Part shown: in pieces, positions 49,001 through 61,181 of the stretch
Layout of the letters: every line of letters starts with the position of its first letter
Position numbering within the stretch: the stretch's first letter is position 1
Source of the DNA: Gnetum montanum
Lineage: Eukaryota; Streptophyta; Gnetopsida; Gnetales; Gnetaceae
Direction of reading: 5' to 3'
DNA length: 64,000 bases
NCBI GenBank assembly: GCA_015680685.1
Contig: MNCI01020141.1
Location: 283,588 to 347,587 of the forward strand
Notes under the pieces: model-generated
What the model was told of the DNA's origin: nothing
The model's database searches: none
What the model saw: the letters and a program-made list of their open reading frames with translations, nothing else
Translations under genes and position numbers: made by a program

Positions 49001-52000
49001 AAACGTTGTAAGGAGTCTCTTGATGGTGCCATACGCATAAAAAGCGTTTACAACTGCTGCATTGCAAGTGCGCTTTCGACTGTCATAGATTACTGCAACC
49101 ATGTCATCAACGACCTTTCCTAAATAACGGCACTTCGTAGAAAGAAGAGAATCAAATTCACACGAGCTTCGGCCTTCATCTGCATTAAGGCTTTCAAGGA
49201 AGACCTTTGCAAGTGACACAACCACACTTTTAGCAGCTGGGCTGAGAGACCCTGTATCATCACGTCGCCGGCTTGGTACTACCAGGACTTTAACTAGGGT
49301 TACAAAGAAGGCGCGCATTGCAGATGCCTCCTTGTTCATTATCTCGACTTCAATGTCAGGCGACTTTCTCTTTGAATCACTGTTCTGGGTTGCTTCTCCT
49401 GGACAGAAGGGCCCATAAAGATCAGCATCTGAGGCATCAAGCTGCCTCCCAAGGCGGCTAAGCCGAATTCTAGAAAACCCGTCAATTCCGTGTTCCCTTC
49501 GCCCAGGTCTAATTGCTGTCTGTATCACTGAAACATATTCGGGTTCAACAGCCCATTGTGACGTGGGTCCATGCCTAGTGGACACAGGATTCACATACCT
49601 CAGAACTGGTGGAGCACTGCTAGTTTCAGACGTAGTAGCTTCGGAACCCTGTCCATTAGAAGTTTGAGCACCGGAGGTTCCCTGATCGTTCTCTCGCTTC
49701 GTATCAGCAGCATTGGAAGAGCTAACAAGAGATATCTGCCATAGAATTTCCTTGTAAACCACTCCCAAATCCTTAAGGATTTCTGCACCCCCGGTGCCAA
49801 GTTCAGGCATCATTGTTGCGGTGCTTTTGAGAAGATGTGTGGAAAATGATAGAACCCCTTCAAGGCTCGCAAGCGGCCTTAAAATCGCAGTCTTGCTGGC
49901 TCCTTCAATCTCAGACAACTTCTTTCCAGACAGAAAACACATTTGTTCTATTGCAGGTTTCAGGTGATCTTTTAATGCGTTACAGACGGCTCTTGTCAGA
50001 GGAGAGGAATGCTGCGGTGAAAAGTTCTTAAAAGCGACGGCGATATTTTGTCCACTGGCAAAGGACAAAGGAAGCAGGGGTAAATCAAACAACTTAAGCA
50101 CAGCCTCTATGCCCTTCTTTTCTATAAACATGCCACATGTATCGTTATTATGAAGAATATGTTCCAGTAGACGAGTGGCATTACTAATACACTCTGGAAG
50201 ATACGTCTCTACATTAGACAACTGCTCGGCAGAGCTTTCATTTGCCCTGTCTGCAGCAGCCTTGAGATTCTCGTCCCCCTCAGGTTGACTGCTGGCATTT
50301 TGAACTGGATCAGTTTCCATTGGAGTTGCTGAAGTGCTAGTTTCTTGTAATGTAGAAGCTGCATCATTGCTTGTTCCCATGATTGCAAGAGTATTTAAGA
50401 TTTCAATCAGCATGTCTACACCTGGACCTCTTAAAGACGCAGCATGCCGCATCAGCTCGTCCAAGGCACTTGATAAAGACCCAGGAGTCTCACCTGACAA
50501 AGCCCGCAGATAGGACTTGGAAGTGAAAATCTTAACAAAGCATTTAAGAGCGCCTCTTTCAGTTATTGCCTGAACACCAAGGTTATTTAGGCAAAGAGCA
50601 TCCAAGCACTGTGGGATGCATAGCACTGCATCCGAAGAAGGTAGAACACCAGCCATGATTGCATCCAAGAAAGCAGTTGCCAATCCCGCAGCATCTATCA
50701 CGGGGTAGCAAGTTGGATCCTTCTGAATAAGATCACTCATAACAGTAGCAGCAAGAGCAAAGACACCCCCACCAAATTCTTTCGATCTTCTGAAAATTGA
50801 ACACAAGCAAAAGGGCAAGGCACTTTCTTCAGATCCATCCAGACGAGTAGAGTTTCCTGGAGCGTATGTGCCAAGAGAGATTGCCCGAAGCAAGGCTTTC
50901 ATTAGTAGCCTTCTATTGTAAGGAACAAGAGTTTCTTGTTGAAAGCCCTCTTTCTGATCTAACGCTGCTTGATCGGAATGCTGTGCTCTTTCCTCAACGA
51001 GACATACTTCGGTTTTCAGTCGAGCAATTGTGCTATCGAGCCCTCCTAGATCCCTAAATGACGGACCCGTAGGGTTGCTAAAATCCATAAAAGCCTCGAG
51101 TACATGAACAGCCGCAGTAACCAGATGTATATGATGCGGGTCTAGATCCTTTAGAATAGGTAACAAAGTAGGCATCAAACCCACGTCCCTTAAAGCAGTG
51201 CAACCAGAAGACGAGGAAACCAATACATTCATCAGAGAAAGAAGGGCTTCAAGAAAAGAAACTGTACAAGTAGGCGATTCACAGGTAATGGAGCTGACAG
51301 CTTTCTGCATTAAGCTTGGCAATATTCCGCGGTTGCCCCCCGAAGTAATGGCACCCAAAACAATAGACTGACGAGACCTGTCCAGATAGAGTGCACCTAA
51401 TGCTAGTATTGCCAGAATTCGTATATCTTCAGGAACAACATCTTCACACCGTACCAAAGATACCAATTCGTTCACAAATTCAGGCTCATTGGTAAAGAAC
51501 GCTGTCAAATCATTCGGTTCATTGCTCGCTTGAACAAGTACTGTAAATGCAAGTAATCGAATGCAAATATATTGCCTCCTGCTTTCCAGCTGCGAAAATG
51601 CTCTGGCAAATCGAATTCTTGTAAACAAGGAAAATCTGATGCGAGAAGGTACTTTGTTAATGTCTGTCAATTGCTTTAGCAAGTAAAGATCACTCTCAGT
51701 ATGCTGCGCTAGATCAGTCATATGAATAACTTGAAGGCCAGAGGATTTAGGCTCCTCTCCAGATCCTTCCTGATCAACTGTATCATCTGCATAATACTCA
51801 AAATGTAGCGTAGAACCCAAACGGAAAGCCGCAGGATCTGGACCATCAGCTGTCGAGCATACTAGCAATCCAAGACCTTCCTCTTTACCACCCCAGCCTT
51901 GTGAAAGAGCAAATAACTTTGCACTTAATGCGGAATCTCGAATGCTGCATTTTCCTGACGGTCTTTTTACAAAGGCAGCCAATGTAGACAAAGTGCTAAT

Positions 52001-54062
52001 AACTACATCAGTATCTGAAGAAGCTAACAATGTAGAAAGATGCTGCTGCACAAAAATTTAATAGTAATTAGTCCACCATTTTCTGTGCAACATTTAACGT
52101 ATAGAAGATGACAACAGACCACTCGAAACTAAAATTAACGATATAAAAATCAATTATAATCTTTAATCAAATGTACCAATCTATCGATACAACATACATA
52201 TTATGTATAGAGGGCTTCTCATAAATGGACAGAAAAATGAACGCATACACAACTACAATGGAGAAATGACAAGATACATCATGCACATAATTTTTGATTA
52301 GAAAATAAAAATACTAATACAACAACATGAAAAAAAAACACACGTAATTAAGGGATGAAAGATATTATAAATAACCAAAAACAATTCAGATTTAAGATGC
52401 CGATAGGATTTCGGTAAATTTCTAGCCCCAATAATCAGATTCAGATGACGTGAATAAAAGATGAAAAAAACCCGTAAACAAATCATAAAAGATCAAAGTC
52501 TATATATAAGAAACAAAATCTTATATGAAAAAAATGGTGAAAACAGACCTCATGTGAAGAATAAAATTGCTTATTTGCACAGTTCTCCAAAATGATCCGT
52601 GAAACGCGGAGAACTTGAATAACAGACTCTTTCGGAAATGGTGGATCTTCTTCAAGACACGTCATGTCTAATTGCAAATCTTTACGCGGCTTGACAAAAG
52701 CCTCAAAAAACGAATCAAAATGATTGAAGAGATCAACCCAATGATTGAAGTCACCCTGTAACAACAGCATCAAAATACAGATTACGTGAATGCAAAAGCA
52801 ATGTCAACCACGAAGGGGGAAAACAGATCCGAAGGCAGAAATGTACCTTATCATACTCCCAGTTGAATGGCTTCAGTGCAATTTCAATATTCTCTAAGGG
52901 AACATTGAGGACACTGTTAATGAAGGCTCTCACCTTGACAGGCTGCATTCCAAGCAATCGAAAAGCATGAATTCCAGCTATCTTAATCGAATAGCATGCT
53001 GCTTAAAAAAGAACTACTAAATCCGTACCCTGTGCTCCTCGAAAGGAATGACCTTTATGTGAGACTTCATAAATATATATCTAATGAGATGTTACTATTC
53101 AGAAACGGAGACGCATCAATACTTAATACTCTCTAAATTCTTGAGATTAAAATCCAGACCAGTAATCTCATGAAGTGAGCTTATCAGAATATGCATTATT
53201 TCTTAATTCTAGAAAAATAAAAATGATATAATACCAAGTTTAAAAGACAATACTGATTGTAAGCCAACTAGTTTTTAAGTATTCCATTTCAGGCTCGGCA
53301 ACGCTTAAACAGGTAATACGAAAATAGGAAGGAAAAACTCTAAAAAGTTAAAAGCCAGCATGTGCCGATAGCAACATAAATTGCAATCTATTTGAAATGC
53401 GCAATGTAGGTTCTAGAGAAGAGAATCTGCTTACGTTTAGGGTATTTATTAATGTATGCCATCACAGGATAAATCTATTGAGACACTGTAACCATCCAAC
53501 AAATCCATTGTAGTTTTCCTGGTCGTAATAAAAATTTCCATTGTCCAATTCCCAGTATAAGCCATACATTTAAACTCATTGACAGTTCACAAATACGATG
53601 AGATTTAAATAATGAATGTTTTGATACGGCAGTAAACTCTATCTTAACTCTTCTATCATAAAAACATAAACAAGGCCGATATAACATGCAAACCCTTGTA
53701 TGCGGCAATCTGCGCCTATCATTTTATACCAAGTACTCAACACTATCACACTAATAACTACTATGATGCAAGAAGGCAAGGTAGTACTGAGTAAGAAATG
53801 AACAATAAATGACACAAAATCGGCAGTCCAATTGAAAAACAAGCTGTAAACCCTCTAATATTTTCCAAACCCTAATATAACAAAAAGAAATGATTTTCCT
53901 ATAAGCGCTAGGAGTCATTTTGAATATCAAACATGTATATTGAAAGCAGAACACGTAAGCGAACCTAGTTCGATCTTCACGTCAGAGAAAAAAAACAGGA
54001 AAAAAAAGAAACAGTAGAGAACCACTGACCGCTTCCATTCCTCTCCTTTTCTTAGCCTTCAT
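40011..54062 (-). CDS. UPL1: E3 ubiquitin-protein ligase UPL1/UPL2-like (HECT)
   Basis: HECT ligase that takes ubiquitin from an E2 onto its own Cys and passes it to substrates for proteasomal degradation. Coding exons (minus): 54062-54030, 52942-52847, 52755-52549, 52045-44102, 43997-43686, 43557-43356, 43275-43001, 42904-42567, 42445-41398, 41297-41151, 41054-40974, 40876-40651, 40549-40410, 40320-40214, 40113-40011. All junctions are GT-AG, phases agree, and the total is 11,259 bp (3,752 residues; Arabidopsis UPL1 is about 3,680). Start chosen for [11 protein letters not shown], matching the basic UPL1 N-terminus. Domains: DUF908/DUF913 armadillo-like N-terminal half; UBA about 1279-1318 ([16 protein letters not shown]); UIM about 1325-1342 ([13 protein letters not shown]); acidic tract about 2168-2210; UBM repeats about 2670-2765 ([18 protein letters not shown]); HECT about 3390-3752, catalytic Cys about 3719 in [15 protein letters not shown]. 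No frameshift or missing motif seen; probably functional. UPL1 versus UPL2 cannot be separated by eye. Confidence 0.96.
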
Positions 54063-54131
54063 ACTGAATTATCCCGACAAGCCCTCCAACTTCAAGGCCT
54101 TGGCAACCTCGAATGCAAACTCTCAATCCTC

Positions 54132-54295
54132 CTGTAGACAGATAAACCCTACAATGTGATCCTGATACCTCAATAAAGGCAAACTTCACCGCAAAAACTC
54201 GGATTCCGTCGCCGCGCCAATTCTGTCTGCTTAGAGATCCTAAAAGCTAACCAAAAATAAAACACAGACAAATGAAATTGCGATTCGAATTATAC
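54132..54295 (-). other. Probable 5' UTR intron of the UPL gene
   Basis: On the minus strand CACTG|GTATAATT (intron from 54295) and TCTGTCTACAG|GAGG (intron to 54132) make a plausible intron just upstream of the ATG at 54062. Pyrimidine-rich sequence precedes the acceptor. Inferred without transcript support. Confidence 0.4.
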
Positions 54296-54299
54296 CAGT

Positions 54300-54800
54300 G
54301 ACGGAAAATCGGTCCTTGAAACCCGGCGCGAACTATGCAGTGAAGCACTGAAATCAAGCACCGCAAAGCTCAGAATTCGCCGATCCGAACCAAGGCAATC
54401 CGCGGCAAATTGGATGTGAAGATGAGGAGCCACAGGCAGCAGTTCCGCTCATGAAAATTTACAGGAAAGAAGCGAAGGCAGCGGAAACAAAACGCAAGGG
54501 TTTCTGTATGTGTCTGTACAAAAAGGGCTCCGTCCTTTTGCAAGAAACCATCTCTGGCTCCCAGGGTTAGCGAAAACGGCAGCAAACGCAGAATAAGAAT
54601 CAGAGGAAAAGAATCGTGCAAGGAATGTGAATGAATGCGAGAACCAACGCACGCAGGGTTTGTATGTCACTTGAAGAATCGCTCGACCAAAAGAGAAATC
54701 CAGAGAGAGAAAAGACAGAGGGAGCGAACTTACAATGGAACCATACCCAATCGCAGGTCCCAGCTGAGGTTCTTATACGGCCTCCTCCTCTTCCAAGCAA
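54300..54800 (-). promoter_or_regulatory. Core promoter and 5' leader of the UPL gene
   Basis: A TATA-like CCGTATAAGAACC lies at about 54769-54781 on the minus strand. It is followed by CT-rich leader sequence (CTTTTCTCTCTCTGG, about 54690-54704) typical of plant 5' UTRs. Short upstream ATGs occur in the leader. The local GC is higher than in the surrounding repeats. Short ORFs here are leader sequence, not genes. Confidence 0.45.
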
Positions 54801-54839
54801 ATAAAAGCTCGGAATTAACCGACCCTTTGGAATGTTATT

Positions 54840-55495
54840 AGTAGATTATTACACAGGTACCTGCTGGATTTGTAGGCTCCTTCACCAAATTCTGGTCGCC
54901 CCTGTGCCAATACCATAGCAAAACATTTGGTCGCGAAGTTTCTGTTTGGGGCTCCTCTTCTCCTCACGATATCTTCTCGTAACGTTAATCGGATTTACCC
55001 ATGTTCAAAAGCAGCATTCTGTTATTGTTTACTTTAAATTATCCTGCTCAATAAGCGCCCTATAGCTTTGGGATGTGCCAATTTTTAAAATTTTAATTAT
55101 ATTCGGAAAAAGTAAACTGATCATTAACATAAGAAGTAGTGGAAATACATCGAAACATCTTTGTCATTTTAACTTAATCAGTAAGTTACCTACTTTACAT
55201 GTGTTCGATTACAGGTTCAGGCTGCTTTACGTACCTTTATTTATTAGGTACGGGATTTATTGCCGTAGCTTGTGGTTTGCATTTCTAAGTCTAAGAAGTT
55301 GCATATATACAAACCTTTGTTTTTTCTTTCTATGACATAAGCGGAAATGATACCTAGAGAGGGCGGAGGCTAAACCCTCTTCTATTTCATTTGACTTTTC
55401 AGAGGGGTTACTCGAGCAATGGTTGTATCCTTGTCGTTTTAAAATGGTAATAAATAATTTGTTGCACTAAATTTTTTAATTTAACCAAACAATGT
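54840..55495. other. Upstream intergenic sequence of the UPL gene
   Basis: No gene or repeat boundary recognised. This would hold distal promoter sequence. Confidence 0.35.
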
Positions 55496-55499
55496 ATTG

Positions 55500-56094
55500 C
55501 TAACATTAGCTTAGCTATGTATTTAGATTTTCTTGAATGACCTTTTTAATCAAGAGGCTCCCCTTATTATACAAGATAACTCCAAGTTTTTTGAGTTATC
55601 CTTTGATAATGTTTTTACAGAAATTTAAAGATTATCTTCTAGAAAATGTCTTGTTGTTGTTAATGGATTATATGTAGAGCTTCTTAAATGGGGTGGTCCA
55701 TTGGTGTGGAAAGCAAGTTGCAACCTTCTTAATAAAAGGCTTTAGCATGGTTTGGATCACTCTTAGTGTTCTAGTCGAGCAATCTTGCTTTTCAAAAGGG
55801 AGATAGGATAAACCTTAATAATTACTGATTGATTACAATCAATCCAATTTTCACTAAGCTTCTTTGCACTATTTTGGAGAATAAAATTAGTTCATGAGCA
55901 GAAATGCAAGGTCTTTGTGCTTAGTCACGAGCAGGCTTTAGTAGGAATCATTCGACTATAAACCATCTGATAACTTTGTGTTATTGTATGGAGAAAGCAA
56001 AAAGGCCCAATCATACAACTTTTATCTATTTTGTTGATTTTTTTAAGGCTTATGATTCTATTGCTTAGGATAAACTTTGGAAGAGATTAGATAG
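55500..56094 (+). pseudogene. LINE reverse transcriptase fragment
   Basis: One forward frame from about 55846 gives PIFTKLLCTILENKISS, AEMQGLCA, SRAGFSRNHSTINHLITL and FIYFVDFFKAYDSI, then DKLWKRL. These match the first RT motifs of plant non-LTR elements: the QAGFR..(R/H)ST.D stretch and the catalytic block (F.DF.KAFDx(I/V)). Three in-frame stops make it a relic. The frame is cut at 56094 by the LTR of element D; the C-terminal part was not found on the far side. Confidence 0.7.
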
Positions 56095-56957
56095 TGATGA
56101 ATCGTGTCTTGCCAGGCCCCGATATCGGATCCTCGATATAAGGTATGTGATATCGCAACCTAGGTAACGATATTGAATACACGATATCGTGATTCCTGTG
56201 TAAGCATATAAATACACATTTGGGCATACAGGAACAAGGGGAGTCAATAAGAGTAAATGTAGAGTCTTTTTTGTCAATTTTCAATTTATTTCAGTTCTTT
56301 CCCCAATGCATGCCCGCAGTGTGATGATTGTAATTGTACAAAACCTTTATTCGAGTGTGACGTACTTGGACATGCACATGATCGGTAATAAAGATCAAGA
56401 TTACTCCATCATTGTAGCATTCACTTAGTTTTTTAATTGTTTAATTGTTATTGTTATTTATTATTTCCTTAGTTAATATTTCTTTACTGTCATTTACTAT
56501 TCCTGTTGTTAAATGTGGAAAGAGTATGACTTAGTCACGAACATTGAAGTGTAACTACTTAGTAACCTAGTAGCGTATTTAGGAGTGCTTAAGTAATGTG
56601 CGCTTGGTAATCCCAGAAGTAGTACATGAGGTCCAAGATGCGTACGGATGATTAAGGACAAATGCTCATCGCTCTTAAGCTAGCTTAGACTTTATTTCCT
56701 ATTGCTTATTAGTTTAATCAAGATTATTTTCCATTGTCTCTAGGAGTAGGCTAATGTTAGAAATCATATAATTCACCTCACTCTGGACTAAACCATACGT
56801 GACAAAGAAAATACTAGTCTAGGTGGGAAGATAGCAAACTGCGATCAACGTGTAACTATCTAGATACCACAATTAGTCCATCTGCGGAGTTCGACCAGAT
56901 CGTGCATACACGCTTGTATTCGTATGGTTGAGTGTAGGGGTACCTCACCACTTATCA
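56095..56957 (+). repeat. 5' LTR of element D
   Basis: Begins TGATGAATCG, ends CACTTATCA. GATATC-type motifs (about 56119-56190: CGATATCGG, TGATATCGC, CGATATTGA, CGATATCGT) precede the TATA box CATATAAATAC (about 56205-56215). The 3' half matches A and C closely. Confidence 0.85.
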
Positions 56958-56977
56958 TTAGCACCGTTGTCGGGGAA
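56958..56977 (+). other. Primer-binding site of element D (tRNA-Asp)
   Basis: TTAGCACCGTTGTCGGGGA directly after the LTR; three mismatches to the tRNA-Asp complement. Confidence 0.7.
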
Positions 56978-57084
56978 CGGTGCTAGTTATTTAGATTAGT
57001 TACATCATCCAAGATCACTGTAACAAAGCCTTGGCAATATACCTTTTAAAAAGAAAGTAATTGCAAATAAGTCACACACAAATT

Positions 57085-59087
57085 CTCAAACAATTTTTCT
57101 ATCACAAGACCATGATAATGCAACAACTAGTTAGGCAATTCATTGGAGAACCAACAAATTATATGATGATGAAGACGAAGTTTGGAGTACTCAATCTTAT
57201 GCAGGGGTCTCCTATGTACATAAACAAAGACAACATCATCCCAACTCACAAATTCATAACCTACCTAGTGACGATGAACCCCTGCTAGCCACTAAGAGCC
57301 CAATGCATGTCCAAGAGGCTGTTCGAATATCCCGTAGGCATCGTAAGGAAAGCCATCTACCCAGGCTTGATTTAAACAACTTTCCCAAGTTTTCAGGAGG
57401 CTATGATTTAGATCCGCAACATCATTTACAAGCTGTCCATGATGCCTGTGTATGGAACAATATTGATAATGGATGGAAAAAACTTAAGTTTTTTCCTACG
57501 ACACTCGTTGGCCAAGCAAAAGTATGGTAGAGGTCCTTAAGACCAAAATCAATTCGATGTTGGTCGACAATGGTAGAACTCTTCAATGAAAGATATCGAA
57601 CCTATGCAAGAGTGTCAGCCTTGAGGAGACAAATCCAAGAATGGAAACAAGGGCAACATAAACCTTTGGACATGGCCTTAGAAAGATACTATTCATTGTT
57701 AAATAATTGCCTAGGCCATGGATTCTCCAAGGAAAAGCTAATGTACCACATCATGGATGGGCTCCGTAATGAAACAAGGGGAGACCCTAGGGATGTATGC
57801 CCGAGGTCAACTATATGAGCTATGAACCCACCAATTCCAAGGGCTTATTAGGTGGGTAGTAAAAGAAGAAGGAGAAATGGCTAAATGGGAGAATGTTGAA
57901 AGCTTTCAATAGGACCAAAATCTCGAAATAGCAAAGGTCCATGATCATAAAGAGGAGAAATCAACTCACTTCAAGGAGGTGGAATCATCTTTGCCAATAC
58001 TACAATCACTAGATGAAATTGAGGCAAAGATCAATAAGATAATGGAATGGATACATGAAAGATGCGGAGAATATTCCAACACTATTAGAGGTAGAACCAT
58101 GATGAACCAAGAAACAGGATAGAACACCATTAGACAATCGAGAAGAAGGGTTGAAGAGAATAAGGATAAGAACTCAACTGCTAATCATACGTATCAATGT
58201 AACATTTGCCTGTACGATCACCCCAAAGGTCAATGCCCAATATTGTCACATTTACATGAGCATTGGGAAGGAATGTTACATCTAGAGTTCATTCAAAAAT
58301 ATTGTGTTCAATCACAGTGGCAAAAATCCCAGTCGTGGGGGAGGCCACCCTCAAATTGGTCACACCCTTCATACCATCCGAACCCAAGCACTTACCAGGT
58401 TTAGCATCCTATTTCCCCAACCGAGTCAACATCCTCTATCTCACCACATCGTTATCATTCTCCTAGTACTACCAACCCATGTCCTCTCCCACAAGATCAC
58501 CACCTCATGTTCCTTGCACTTCTCCTTGCCCTCAATATTCTCACCCTTCACCTCCTTCTACATTGCCACCAGTTGTGCCAAAAGGTTTTGCACAACAACA
58601 CCAACCCACAAACATTACTTGTGTTGCTACGATCAATAGCAGTGGAGGTCATCCATAATGTCAAAAGCGTCCTTTCTTTAGGCACAACCACAAAAAGAGA
58701 CAACATGCTTCCGAAACCACTGCATCCTCCAACCCGACACAAGTTTAGCGCTGTGATGCATTTGCCTCCTCGAACACAACACCTCATGTTACCTTATCAG
58801 GGCCACCAATCAAAACTCCAACTACCATGCAGCCTAATAAATATAACCACATAGGAAGACATACTAATCCTTGCATACCATCTTATAGTCACGAGTGCCA
58901 TGGTGGGTCAACTCCTTATCAATTAACCACATCTTATAATTTTCCCCACTATGCCTATTTTAATCAAGTGTGTGAACCCCAAATTGGGTACATTCCAACC
59001 ACCACATCAAAGGACACCCAGTGGTTTGGATATGACCAGACTCCAATGTTCCCAAAATGTTCAAACCTTCCATTTATTAATTCTTGC
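57085..59087 (+). pseudogene. gag of element D
   Basis: Near 57110-57180 a frame gives IHWRTNKLYDDED, matching the N-terminus of gag in A and C. The capsid core is at 57330-57818: RLDLNNFPKFSGGYDLDPQH, FPTTLVGQAKVW, RVSALRRQIQEWKQGQHKPL and ERYYSLLNNCLGHGFSKEKL. The zinc knuckle at about 58197-58238 reads CNICLYDHPKGQC (CX2CX3HX4C), and a Pro/Ser/His-rich tail runs to the end. Stops (for example TAG near 57528) and shifts inactivate it. Of the four gag copies this and A keep all knuckle ligands. Confidence 0.72.
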
Positions 59088-59485
59088 TGATGGGACACGA
59101 TATCGTAGCTCGTCACCAGTTCTATAAATAAGAGGCGACTTTCCCTTGTTTTTCCATCTAGATCTAGACCCTTAGCTAAACTCTAGCAATTTTACCATTC
59201 CAGAGATAGAATAATTTCTATGTGCTCGCAGTAGGAGTCTCAAAGTGAACGGATCTTTATTCGAGCAAATTGTACCTGAGCACACATTTGTGTACGGAAA
59301 TAAAGACGAACTTTCTAATAAACCTTGCAGCATGTGGACTAAGCTAAATAGGAATTAATTAATGTTAAATGCTTAAATGCTTTCTTAGATAATTAATCTC
59401 TCTCAACCCTCAACTCCTAGTTAAGCACATTCAGTACGACCACTTCAAGCATGTGCGCTACGCTTGGTAATCGTACATGGGAAAC
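59088..59485 (+). repeat. Truncated B-type LTR
   Basis: Starts TGATGGGACACGATATCG with one palindrome, then the TATA box TCTATAAATAAG and sequence closely matching the LTRs of B (AACGGATCTTTATTCGAGCA, about 59247-59266; GTACGACCACTTC). Similarity stops in the CGCTTGGTAATC region at about 59475-59490; the last part, including CACTCATCA, is missing. Confidence 0.75.
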
Positions 59486-59489
59486 CAAG

Positions 59490-60645
59490 ATGAGCTAAAG
59501 CTTACATAGATGACAAGAAACACACTAGTTTAGAGCTCAAAGAAGAAAGTCAAGGGGAAGGTCATCCACAAGGTCTTAAATGAACATGCAAGAATTTTAG
59601 AGAATTTGAACCAGGACTAGATATTTTACAAGCAAATTTTTCATCATCAAAGCATGGAGAAGATCAAGGTTGTGGACAAGAAATGATGAATTCATTATGC
59701 AAAGGAAGATGAAGAAAGATGTCTCTGAGAAATAGAAAATGTCTTGGTAGAATTGGAGTGAACATAGGCAAAGACATTTTTAGGAAATAACAGATGTCTT
59801 TTGTTAGGCAAAGATGTCTTCACAAAATGTAGGCTAGATTTAGAAAGACATCTCCCATTAGATAAAAATGTCTTCCATCAGACAAAGCTATCTTCCTCAA
59901 ACAAAGATGTCTTTCCAGAATAGAAGGCAAATTTAGAAAGATGTCTTAGGAATGAAGAAGATGTCTTCCATGATTGTTAGTGTCTTTTTGCTAGCTGTTG
60001 CATGAGTTCTAAGAAGGATTTAGAAACATGGTAGCTATAAGAAGACATCATATGCATTGGGAAATGCTTAAGCTTGTGTGTAATCATTGTACAATTATTT
60101 TGTGAATCATTGTAATCTTTTTTGCTCATCATTGTATCATCATTTGTTCATTGTAAAGTGTGTTGTACCTCAACATACAAGGATTAGCAAACTAAGTTGC
60201 ATCTATTCCTTATAATTCTTCTCTCTTGTTGCATTGTGGGGTTGATGTGCTTCTTGTAGGAAGGCATCTTGGTTGAGCTTACCAGGATCCTATAGAATTG
60301 AGTTGTTGGTGCTAGGGTATAATACTCTGGAGTGAAGCTCAAGGTTATAAAGGTTGTGAAAGCCTAAAACCCAAATTTCAAGCCTAATTGGACCTTGCAA
60401 GGTTGAGTGGTTGGTGTTGCAGCACAATACTTCGAAGTAGGACTTGAAGACTGTATAGGGTGTGGACCCTTCAACCACATTTAAGAGCAACAAAGTTTGT
60501 ATGTATGCTAGTGATCTACCCTTCAAGTGTGGACTACCCAAGTTGGGGAACCAGGTTAAATTTGGTGTGTGCGCTTTTGTTTTACAAAGTTTTAATTTGG
60601 GGAACTTATTCATCCCCTTCCTTCTAAGTTCAATGATCCACATGT
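59490..60645 (+). repeat. Probable LTR of another family, with AGATGTCTT motif cluster
   Basis: About a dozen copies of AGATGTCTT or its complement AAGACATCT occur at about 59715-60045, followed by a TATA-like GCTATAAGAAG (about 60030) and T-rich sequence. The end TTCATCCCCTTCC...CCACA (about 60611-60641), shortly followed by TTTTGGTATCCAGG, resembles a copia-type LTR end and a tRNA-Met primer site. Start not defined; confidence is limited. Confidence 0.35.
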
Positions 60646-60829
60646 TCATCATCATGTTTTGGTATCCAGGATTATTATAGAGAGTTTCCACAAAGCCACA
60701 TCCAAATTCATTAATTTTTATGCTAATATATACCTTTGTAAAAAATAATTTAATTTCTTCATTTCTTTTGATTTCTAATTTTTTAATTTGAATTCTGTAC
60801 AATATTTCTTTTGTATGTTGATTTTTGGT

Positions 60830-61181
60830 GTTTCTTCGATAATCTAAGCATAAACTTTTTCACACTTCTTTAGTAGTCTTTAATGAGCATAATCTTCTAG
60901 CTAATTTTTTTGATACATTGAAAATAATGATCATTCTTGCATGTGAGTCTTTTGTCTTCCACATTTCTTCTTCTAGGAGTTCTTGAATTAGAGGATCTTC
61001 TTTGTCTTTATTTTCTCCTTTTGAAGTATCATTGATATGAGATTCTATCACATCCCATGCTTCATTAACTTTTATAAGTCCTTTCATCATTTTTAGAGAA
61101 CAAAATCTTGGGTTCCATCAAAGATAAATGGAACATTGGGCTATGTCCTTGTTACAACTCATGGTGGTTAGCTCTAATACC
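60830..61181 (-). pseudogene. Ty1/copia gag relic with tRNA-Met primer-binding site
   Basis: On the minus strand TTGGTATTAGAGC (about 61181-61169) matches the tRNA-Met primer site of Ty1/copia elements (TGGTATCAGAGC). A gag-like frame follows: KVNEAWDVIESHINDTS, KDSHARMIIIFNVSKKLARR and SLKTTKEV. These match the helical UBN2-type gag domain of copia elements (...A...I......I....TAKE.W). One stop follows the first ATG. The element is truncated near 60830. Confidence 0.55.

Larger units (their letters stand above)
56095..59087 (+). mobile_element. LTR retrotransposon D, 5' LTR and gag only, chimeric 3' end
   Basis: Starts with a 5' LTR inserted in the LINE relic (preceding bases GATAG), then a PBS and a gag of the A/C type. 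At 59087/59088 it changes directly into the first part of a B-type LTR, with no PPT and no non-coding 3' region. The 3' LTR of its own type and a matching TSD are absent. It is either a deletion joining gag to a neighbouring B-type LTR or a template switch during reverse transcription. Confidence 0.75.

Noticed and set aside
54370-54800. Three minus-strand ORFs upstream of UPL as small genes
   Set aside because: They overlap the CT-rich leader and TATA-like site of UPL and show no family resemblance; treated as 5' UTR.
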